Below, piece after piece: positions 56,201-64,000 of a stretch of DNA of 64,000 bases. Within the stretch, counting starts at the first letter, position 1, and every line of letters begins with the position of its first letter. The notes under the pieces are model-generated. The model saw only the letters and a program-made list of their open reading frames with translations. It was not told the DNA's origin and did no database searches. Origin of the DNA: Astropecten irregularis (taxonomy: Eukaryota; Echinodermata; Asteroidea; Paxillosida; Astropectinidae); NCBI GenBank assembly GCA_963971285.1, contig OZ020247.1, positions 15,334,614 through 15,398,613 on the forward strand, given 5' to 3'. Both the position numbers and the translations under genes were made by a program.

Positions 56201-56861
56201 CCAAGAATATCACATCGTCGTTTTGACATCGTACCTCTGTAGCTGTACCTTCTTCTGCTCATCTTTCCATATAGGTTTCATCATACTTTCATTGAACAGT
56301 GCCTGAGGTGCTTTTTGAGGAATCATTGGATTCATTACCAAGAATCAGGTCTGGTCAGCTGGGATCCAAGACCGAGGCAGTCTCAGCGATCGAATTACAG
56401 TTTGTATACCATCTTAATGTCAAATCAAGCAACCTGTGCGGCACTTAGAGAATGCATTTCTTACTCAAGCAGGAAGATGTATTTCTTCCTCTTGTTCCTT
56501 CAACACAATGGACCCTTCCGGCCCGTCAATCAAACTGTGCGCATTGACCGATTGGGAACGCCTTTTTATCAGATGGCAATGAAAGCCTCGGTCAAACTCT
56601 GTCACATGTGGAATGTAAAACACACACGAAGAGCAAAGCCGCCAGAACAGTCCATTAGGCATTAAGAAGAGCAACATACACTACCTTAAAAGATCCGGTT
56701 CGCTGGAAGAGCTCACACTTGAAGAACAGATTTCGGCCAGCCTTGACATCCATGTGATTTGACGTCATGACAGGGGTCTTGATGGCGAGGCTCTTGATTC
56801 GCCCTTCTGCCTCCTTGATGTCATCGATGGTGAATCTTTTCTCTGACGATGGAAGTCCCAT
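53284..56861 (-). CDS. serine racemase-like PLP enzyme, six exons
   Basis: Racemises L-serine to D-serine and can eliminate water to pyruvate, using PLP in the cytosol (family knowledge, fold type II). Exons: 56685-56861, 55588-55818, 55332-55451, 54550-54627, 53989-54198, 53284-53460. All have consensus GT/AG ends and every intron is phase 0, giving 330 residues against about 340 in vertebrate SRR. FFKCELFQRTGSFK carries the Schiff-base Lys59 as the last codon of exon 1. Exon 2 has the SSGN loop (then FAQG where vertebrates have HGQA). Exon 3 has APSSQHHDIMAGQGT. Exon 4 has the GGGGM phosphate loop. Exon 6 has EPSAGVG and VLCGGNID, with Cys where vertebrate SRR has Ser near the PLP ring nitrogen. 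Aspartate racemase or threonine/serine dehydratase activity is an alternative. The start ATG is the first one ahead of the conserved domain. Confidence 0.93.
53529..53759. mobile_element. MITE in intron 5, relative of 31943-32185
   Basis: The ends GGGGCCTTTCTCAAAGCTCT and the opposite arm near CTTTTAAACCCCC, together with interior CAAACCAGAGAATC and TTATTTTAGAATGG, match the reverse complement of the 31943 element with many substitutions. Confidence 0.75.
54844..54993. mobile_element. MITE with GGGGCTGATTTCACAAAGC ends, intron 3
   Basis: 150 bp with the right end GCTTTGTGAAATCGGCCCC. The interior has paired ATCTTAAG words. A fragment of the same family lies near 37583-37680. Confidence 0.8.
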
Positions 56862-58195
56862 GTCGACTGTAAATCCTGATGCCTAGTACATGTACAAGTC
56901 GTTGGCTGTACCACGAAGTGACGTATATGATATTTTGAGGATTTTTATATTTTTTCAGATTTTAGTAATCGGAGTTAAAAGCTACCATTTTATCAAACTT
57001 GACTACAACATGAGTCTTAATTAGGAAGTTATGTTAATTAATATTTCTTCTCGGTGTGACAAAATTGGTAATGTGTGTTTCACGAACTGTCGTATCAACA
57101 TACGTCAGTTCGTGAAATAATTGTATTAACATACGTTGCATTCACGATATGGCGTACATATTGTCACGTGTCTAAAAAGTTTGTGAAAATGTTGATTAAA
57201 GCTTTAATTTCTGGTTTTCCTTTCCTAATTAAATATCCGAAGTAAGATTCTGATACTTACAATTTTGCGAAACCTTAAAACAAAAAGTGTTTGACATGAC
57301 ACAGCGAAAAACAAAACCGTTCAAAGCGCGCCCTCATTCGGCGAAGTGGAGAAATGCTCCAAAATGGACGCTTGTCGCGGCAGTCTTTGCCCCTCCACCT
57401 TGTCCACTAGTTCATAGAAAATAGTGAGTATAAAATCGTTATATATATATATTACCTATATATTGAGACATCATTTTTAATTTCTTAAGTTACATCAAAC
57501 TTTTATATCGTGAGCCAATGGTTGTTTCATTCAGTAGGCGTACTGGGGAGCACACTGACTCGTGCACTGCATGTAGGCCTACAGAATTAGGATGCCTTAG
57601 TCAAGCTCAACACATTACTGGCGTAAGCCTAGCACAGGCCTAAACCTAGGTCTAGGCCAACTCGGCTTGCTAAGGAAAGGCATTCAAGCGCTGAAACAAC
57701 TATGTGTCCAACACATTTGTTTTTGAATCCCCATTGATCCATTAAGGTTACATTCTCATTAAGCATGTTAAACTGCATTTTGAAAATAATTTGTATTGAT
57801 TTTAATAAGCCTATTATTATACCGCTAATCATCATTAGGCCCAACTACTACCACTAGTACTAGTAGGCCTAGTACTATTATCATCAAAATAAATTTAGTC
57901 ACATATAGTAGGCCTATGCACATTGTAGAATAAAATACGATATTCTGGGTTTCATCATAAAATGACTTTTGCACAATCATCCAAACACAAATGTTAAGTT
58001 CAAAATTATGACCAGTATAAATAAACATGTTGTCATTGTGAGACATTTATTTTGTATTTGTATGGAAATCAAAGTGGACCAAATTAATATTAAAGGAATC
58101 ATGTTGTTAGAAAGATTGATATAATTAACATGCTTCACTAGCTTACAACAACTGAAAAATTTCAATTTTTTTTTTCTTTGCTTAGGGATCCAGAA
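56862..58195. other. intergenic region between divergent genes
   Basis: AT-rich except for a GC-richer patch at about 57300-57420 that could hold a start region for one or both genes. ATAGTGAGT at about 57420 is a possible donor for a 5' noncoding exon of the downstream gene. A TA run lies near 57440 and dense TAGGCCTA words at 57570-57930. No gene supported. Confidence 0.45.
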
Positions 58196-60293
58196 ATGGA
58201 TTTGTTAATTGAGTGGTCTGATGGCAGTAGAAATGTGGTCGCAGAGAGTGAGGTTAAATTTCGCAAACCACTGAAGATAAACCGGCTTGTGAAAATGAAG
58301 TGGGGAGCCACATGGTGGAGGGGCAAGGTTGTGGACTTTGAAGATGGTGGTAAGTATTCGTCTTACAGTCACACTTACAAATGTTTGTTAAACATCATCC
58401 TACACTTCTATTCTGTAAAAGTGAATTGGACAGCAGCACATTCACGATTCTTGAAGGTTGTAGCTAGGCAATGGACATAATTGTCAATCAATGTATTTAA
58501 AAAAAATTCCCAATAGCTAAGATGAACCTACACAGAGTACTTTATGTATCAGTAATGTTTATGCAACACAATACTAAGGACATTGGACAAGGTTCTGTTG
58601 AGTGTGGAGGTTTTGACCTTTCCCTATTGTCTTTTGTTTTCAGCATCAGTGCCTTTGACATCAGAAGATAGTTCTGATGTTGAAATACCTCTAGCACAAC
58701 TTCAGAAAACTCCCAAAACAGTTGACAATGGTGAGTAGAGTAGACAAAAAAGTAAATACTTAGAACATGACTATGCTTGAAGCAGATTTTGTTAAGCCAG
58801 TTTAATATATTCATAAAATGTCTGGATTCCTGTTGAAATCAAGTTATTTATTCCGTACCCTTTTTGTAAGGGTTTTAGGTTGTTTCTGTATTACATTCCA
58901 TATTTAGCACCTTGAACAACATATGGTTCTATTGAATGTGGAGATGTTGACATTTCATTCTTATATGTTTTCTTTTTTTTCAGCATCAGTGCCTTTGAGA
59001 ACAGAAGATAGTTCGGACGATGAAATACCTCTAGCACAACTTCAGAAAACTCTCAGAACTGCTGGCAATGGTGAGTAGAGTAGACAGGAGCATGGCAGGA
59101 AGTACCGAGTACTGAGTAAAGTTAATACATAGAACATGACCATGTTTGAAGTAGATTTTGTAAAGCCAGTTTGACATTTCATTCTTATAGGCCTATGTTT
59201 TTTTTTCAGCATCAGTGCCTTTGAGAACAGAAGATAGCTCTGATGATGAAATACCTCTGGCACAACTTCAGACAACTCCAAAGCCTGTTGGCAATGGAGT
59301 ACACAAAATTTCATACATAGAGCTTAACCATGTAGATAGCTTGTTCAAACTAATCTGAATTTTGTTTATCCAGTCTTCATCCATTTATATTCATACTTAC
59401 ATTTTATTAATTGCAGTTGACCAAACTTGTAGTGAGCAGGCAGTGATCCCATCTTTGACACAAGGTACGTTTGATTATTTTAACTTATTTCTACATTCTC
59501 TTGTGTTAGTCTTATCACCAATAATTGAGTTTATAAACACATCTAGAAAGCTGTACAGTATATCTTTAGAAATAGAAGGATGTATCAACCCCCCTCTTTG
59601 CATCTATCTCTACTGACTATTCCCTTCCCATTTCTGCATTTTTTATTTGCAGATCAAACAGCCTCTATACCTGGCGAAAAAACAAGTTTGTCTCATCAAC
59701 AAGCCAACTCTGGAGACGTCAGTGCAAACATTCCCCAGCTTTGCTCAGACTTCAACTGCAATGAGGACATATTTGCAGCCTGTGAGAGCTGCCTGTGTTT
59801 GTTGTGTTTTGAACATTTCATCAGTGATGACAACTCATGCATAAATCATAATGAGTTTTTTAATCTTTTGAATGTAGTTGATAGACCAGGATCCAGTATC
59901 ACTTCTAGTGATGCAGACCCAGCACGTGTAGTAATAGAGCAAGTATGTGGGCAACCAGTTGGTGCCACTGTTGAGATTGATTTTCATGAAATGGATAATT
60001 ATGAAGTTGATGACATGTGCTTAGTGGCAGATATAGTTCAAGAATGTGCTAGTGAAAATGTTGAAGAGAGTAATACAGATGAATTACATTATTCACAGTC
60101 CCAAGATCAAAGGCCTGAAGAATACCATGTTGAGGGGGAACCACGCATAGAATCAAATACACAACCCAGGAGAAAATTCCAGTTGAATCCCATTGAATGG
60201 GATCCCATTGGGATCCCATTTAATGGGACCCAACATGGAATTTGGGACTTTTCAATGGGATCCCATTATACGGGATCCCATTGGTCCCATTGA
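58196..60293 (+). CDS. unknown six-exon gene with triplicated exon and Cys/His-rich module
   Basis: Exons 58196-58349, 58644-58730, 58984-59070, 59210-59296, 59417-59464 and 59653-60293 keep one frame (367 residues). All internal joins are phase 1. The ATG at 58196 has a good context, but an acceptor-like TTGCTTAG precedes it, so a 5' noncoding exon is likely. Exon 1 reads LLIEWSDGSRNVV then KMKWGATWWRGKVVDFEDG, possibly a small SH3/Tudor-like fold. Exons 2-4 are copies of one 29-residue unit (ASVPLRTEDSSDDEIPLAQL). Exon 6 has a zinc-finger-like CNED...CESCLCLLCFEHF...CINH and an acidic region. Its end reads into the minisatellite, so the true 3' end may differ. The donor of exon 4 is damaged. 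No function assigned. Confidence 0.6.
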
Positions 60294-61075
60294 CAGAATT
60301 CTATTGGTCCCATTGGCAGAATCCCATTGGTCCCATTGGCAGAATCCTATTGGTCCCATTGGCAGAATCCTATTGGTCCCATTGGCAGAATCCAATTGGT
60401 ACCATTGGCAGAATCCAATTGGTCCCATTGGCAGAATCCTATATTGGTCCCATTGGCAGAATCCCATTGGTCCCATTGGCAGAATCCCATTGACAGAATC
60501 CCATTGGTCCCATTGGCAGAATCCAATTGGTCCCATTGGCAGAATCCTATATTGGTCCCATTGGCAGAATCCCATTGGTCCCATTGGCAGAATCCCATTG
60601 GTCCCATTGGCAGAATCCCATTGGCAGAATCCCATTGGTCCCATTGGCAGAATCCTATATTGGTCCCATTGGCAGAATCCAATTGGTCCCATTGGCAGAA
60701 TCCTATATTGGTCCCATTGGCAGAATCCCATTGGTCCCATTGGCAGAATCCCATTGGCAGAATCCCATTGGCAGAATCCCATTGGTCCCATTGGCAGAAT
60801 CCCATTGGCAGAATCCCATTGGTCCCATTGGCAGAATCCCATTGACAGAATCCCATTGGTCCCATTGGCAGAATCCCATTGGTCCCATTGGCAGAATCCC
60901 ATTGACAGAATCCCATTGGTCCCATTGGCAGAATCCCATTGACAGAATCCCATTGGTCCCATACTCCCATTGGCAGAATCCCATTGGTCCCATTGGCAGA
61001 CTCCCGTTGGTCCCATTGACAGAATCCAATTGGTCCCATTGGCAGAATCCAATTGGTCTCATCGATGGAAACCAA
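60185..61075. repeat. minisatellite built of 9-bp and 14-bp modules
   Basis: Modules ATTGGTCCC (9) and ATTGGCAGAATCCC (14, variant ATTGACAGAATCCC) alternate, mostly as 23-bp units, across about 0.9 kb. 23 bp is 2 modulo 3 and contains no stop in most frames, so all three forward frames and most of the reverse stay open. The predicted proteins there are by-products. Unit order is irregular, typical of unequal exchange. Confidence 0.95.
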
Positions 61076-61243
61076 TCTGTACATAAATCCTACTAGCACT
61101 CTGAATGGGCCCAATTCCAAATGCAAAGGGGAAGAGGGTGGAGGGGGAGTAATGGACAATTGACTTGTGAACATTTTGAAGAACAAAGGAGACAATACTA
61201 TAAATATACTGTTCATTATGTATATTGAATTCTGCAGATATCG
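61076..61243. other. spacer between minisatellites
   Basis: Short noncoding stretch with a GA-rich patch (about 61120-61150). Confidence 0.4.
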
Positions 61244-61700
61244 CACATCAAGAAATACATTTCATTGTAACGGTGGTTTTTAAGTGTCTCTGAGCAAGAA
61301 CTGGAAATTGCGTCACACATCAAGAAAAACATTTCATCGTAACGGTGGTTTTTAAGTGTCTCTGAGCAAGAACTGGAAATTGCGTCACACATCAAGAAAA
61401 ACATTTCATTGTAACGGTGGTTTTTAAGTGTCTCTGAGCAAGAACTGGAAATTGCGTCACACATCAAGAAAAACATTTCATTGTAACGGTGGTTTTTAAG
61501 TGTCTCTGAGCAAGAACTGGAAATTACAGCACACATCAAGAAAAACATTTCATTGTAACATTGGTTTTTAAGTCTCTGGGCAAGAACTGGAAATTGCGTC
61601 ACACATCAAGAAAAACATTTCATAGTAACTGGTTTTTAAGTGTCTCTGGGCAAGAACTGGAAATTGCAGCACACATCAAGAAAAACATTTCCTTCAGTTC
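61244..61700. repeat. 72-bp tandem repeat, about six units
   Basis: Units start GTAACGGTGGTTTTTAAGTG and contain AAGAACTGGAAATTGCGTCA. The 72-bp period keeps a single minus-strand frame (24 residues, NEMFFLMCDAISSSC-like). The array is in frame with the gag-like ORF that begins at 61898 minus in the last unit, suggesting the unit was amplified from that gene. Confidence 0.92.
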
Positions 61701-61898
61701 CTCGCTGAGGAGATACCGATCTATCTTCCGGATGAGGGCCGTTGTGCTATCCTCTGTGTACTGGATCTGGACGTGTTTGCACACCTCAAGTAGTGAAGCC
61801 TGGGGAAGGTAACTGCCCTCCCGCATCAGTAGCTGGCACAACTCCTGGGTTCCCTCTGCCATCTCGTCTAGTAGGGCAATTGATTTCTTCAGGCCCAT
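61620..61898 (-). pseudogene. gag-like fragment of an LTR retrotransposon
   Basis: 92 codons. MGLKKSIALLDEMAEG...LLEVCKHVQIQYTEDSTTALIRKIDRYL resembles the SAP-like helical start of Gypsy-type gag proteins. It then runs into the 72-bp repeats. No protease, RT or integrase follows. It fits with a primer-binding site and LTR remnant upstream (62085 and beyond). Confidence 0.45.
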
Positions 61899-62084
61899 CT
61901 CAACTGGATGGTCCTCAGGTCCCTCTCTCCTGGCGATCTCGAATACCCTCGGCTGTACCCGGTATCTAGCTGAAGGTTGTCTTGTCCCCCTTGGCTTACC
62001 ACTCTCCCATACTGCTCGGGTTCATTGAGTCACTGGACAGGCATTGTCGTTTGTCACTGTATGGTAGCAAGGACGAACACACCT

Positions 62085-62102
62085 GTCCCGTCGGAGGTGC
62101 CA
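62085..62102 (-). other. candidate retrotransposon primer-binding site
   Basis: On the minus strand TGGCACCTCCGACGGGAC directly follows ...GTAACATT, the form expected for a tRNA primer site after a 5' LTR. The gag-like frame lies downstream in the same orientation. Confidence 0.4.
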
Positions 62103-62104
62103 AA

Positions 62105-63180
62105 TGTTACTTACACCCCAGGTAAATCCAATCGAGTTACCAATTAAAGGTGATCATTTAATGATTCTGTAAAAAGGATGACACAAAAACCTCTAGTGAG
62201 TAGGAGAAACGTTAAATACAGTGTTCAATCTCAGCCATCCAGAGCAAGAATCGTTGAGCTTTCTGGTTTAAAGAAAAAACATTAACTCAAAATGCCTCTT
62301 TCTGGCCCAGAACTAGTCCAGTGGGTCTGGACATGGTCTGGAGTAGAATAAACAACCAGTCTCCCTATAATCCTGCCTAGCTTGGCACTTGTCTCTCAGC
62401 TAAGAAACCACAGGGAAACCTATACAAGCTGTACTGTGTGTACAACAAGAGGCTCTATCCCAAGCTATCCTACTACTACCAGTCCTCATGCCCTAGGGCT
62501 TGGTGTTAATTGGCCTTCTAGGAATGTCCACACAGGAACTCCATTGTTCTAAGACCACATGGCCTAAAGTGCATAGCAGTATGTATGATACATGTACAGT
62601 ACATGGGAAATGGTCTATACAGTAAAAGTTACAAGTTAAATCTACAATGACTTTTCCTTCGTAAAATACGTACATGTAGGTGGAAAGGTTGTAAAAAGCC
62701 AATCTTAGTATAAATCATATCTATTAAGTCTAAACTTTCAGAAACACAAATCAATAAATCAAAATGTCATGAGGAAAAGGAAAATACTCCTTGAATAAAA
62801 CACAGCTTTGTAAGGCAATCTATAGTGTCCATGCCACAAGTATGCCACACACTTGATCAAAGCATGGAGGTGGTACCTCCATGATCAAAGTTGTTCAAAG
62901 TCCCACAACTTTACAACCAAAAATACTTTCACCAATAAGCCAAAAATCAAAACAGAATAACAGAAAGGCAATCTATATAAATCTGATAAAGTAACATAGA
63001 ATTCAATCAAATTCAACATACCTGTAAAAAGGATGACAAAGAAACCTCTAGTGAGTAGGAGAAACGAAACTTTCACACAGTGTTCAATCTCAGCCATCCA
63101 GAGCAAGAATGCCTGTATTAGAGTGACCACATGGCCAACTCACCAGGGCTCTGTGTCTGGAGTCAAATTACAGCTGTTCT
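62105..63180 (-). mobile_element. probable LTR remnant
   Basis: About 1.1 kb upstream of the candidate primer site with no genes. It contains an about 90-bp direct repeat (62168-62258 and about 63022-63112, with CCTCTAGTGAGTAGGAGAAA and GTTCAATCTCAGCCATCCAG). The outer LTR end is not defined. Otherwise nothing is seen here. Confidence 0.35.
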
Positions 63181-63289
63181 TGGATGAGCTATTGAATTTT
63201 TAGAGGGGGGGGGGAGATAATTTCCAGAGGGGGCATATACATGTAGCACAAGACTTTAACCTGGTTGCTACATATGTAGTCATATACTG

Positions 63290-64000
63290 TATATCCCATA
63301 GGTCCCATTGCATCTCTTATGTGAACCTGTGTATGTAATCCCATTGGAGCCCAGTACATGTACTGTATATCCCATGTAGGTCCCATATAATAGCATCTCT
63401 TATGTGAACCTGTGTATGTAATCCCATTGGAGCCCAGTACATGTACTGTATATCCCATAGGTCCCATTGCATCATGTGTATTTAATCCCATTGGAGCCCA
63501 GTACATGTACTGTATATCCCATAGGTCCCATTGCATCTCTTATGTGAACCTGTGTATGTAATCCCATTGGAGCCCAGTACATGTACTGTATATCCCATAG
63601 GTCCCATTGCATCTCTTATGTGAACCTGTGTATGTAATCCCATTGGAGCCCAGTACATGTACTGTATATCCCATAGGTCCCATTGCATCTCTTATGTGAA
63701 CCTGTGTATGTAATCCCATTGGAGCCCAGTACATGTACTGTATATCCCATACTGTAGGTCCCATTGCATCTCTTATGTGAACCTGTGTATGTAATCCCAT
63801 TGGAGCCCAGTACATGTACTGTATATCCCATAGGTCCCATTGCATCTCTTATGTGAACCTGTGTATGTAATCCCATTGGAGCCCAGTACATGTACTGTAT
63901 ATCCCATATAGCATCTCTTATGTGAACCTGTGTATGTAATCCCATTGGAGCCCAGTACATGTACTGTATATCCCATGTAGGTCCCATTGCATCTCTTATG
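63290..64000. repeat. 76-bp minisatellite, about nine units, runs off the window
   Basis: Units contain TCTTATGTGAACCTGTGTAT and GGAGCCCAGTACATGTACTG. Most are 76 bp (starts near 63544, 63620, 63696 and so on), with indel variants. It opens with a G run near 63203. The minus-strand frames that stay open are by-products. Confidence 0.93.

Noticed and set aside
53284-56861. Threonine dehydratase as the primary call
   Set aside because: Length, FFKCELFQ.TGSFK and the C-terminus fit serine racemase better, and there is no C-terminal ACT domain.
60252-61246. Long minus-strand ORFs of 119-299 codons and plus-strand ORFs in the 60-61 kb region
   Set aside because: They are translations of the 9+14-bp minisatellite, open in several frames because the units lack stops.
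63290-64000. CRISPR-like array
   Set aside because: Regular units, but no spacers: the whole 76-bp unit repeats, and the context is an animal genome.

Overview
This looks like nuclear DNA from an invertebrate animal, most likely a marine deuterostome (echinoderm or hemichordate type). Three things point that way: a tandem array of intronless rhodopsin-class GPCR genes, an intron-containing animal-type serine racemase, and AT-rich spacers full of MITEs, tRNA-like SINE pieces, LINE relics and the TAGGCCTA words common in such genomes. Species assignment is inference. Nothing bacterial is present, so RBS or operon logic does not apply to the host genes.

Layout. (1) 1-50.3 kb is a segmentally duplicated array of twelve copies of one 7TM receptor gene, ten intact and two broken. 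The copies carry three different upstream regions. Type A has a TATA box and a small uORF and precedes the genes at 655, 18572, 25588, 41013 and 49148. Type B precedes 3703, 7340 and 27151. Type C precedes 9582, 20812, 29382 and 43256. The order is A-B-B-C | A-C | A(broken)-B-C | A-C | A. After each C gene comes a MITE and about 2.3 kb of conserved noncoding flank. (2) At 13.43-18.2 kb and again at 33.28-40.67 kb the array holds a compact, GC-richer, virus- or transposon-like gene cluster. It has overlapping and convergent ORFs of families I cannot name, and both copies are decayed. Copy 1 is hit by a hAT-like MITE with a clean 8-bp target duplication. Copy 2 has a 1.5-kb deletion and is split by a 4.08-kb element with about 585-bp terminal inverted repeats, which itself contains a dead LINE reverse transcriptase and a SINE-like piece. 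(3) 47.25-48.35 kb holds a LINE 5' fragment joined to an inverted end piece of the same cluster.

(4) 50.3-53.3 kb is repeat-rich noncoding DNA. (5) 53284-56861 (minus) is a complete six-exon serine racemase-like gene of 330 codons, with every intron in phase 0. (6) 58196-60293 (plus) is a six-exon gene of unknown function. It has a triplicated 87-bp exon and a Cys/His-rich module, and its last exon runs into a minisatellite. (7) 60.2-64 kb holds three minisatellites (9+14-bp modular, 72-bp and 76-bp units) around a minus-strand LTR-retrotransposon relic.

How the parts relate: the receptors are probably chemosensory or peptide-type surface receptors diversified by duplication and gene conversion. 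The mobile elements mark and sometimes break the duplication units. The 3' third is ordinary single-copy genome.
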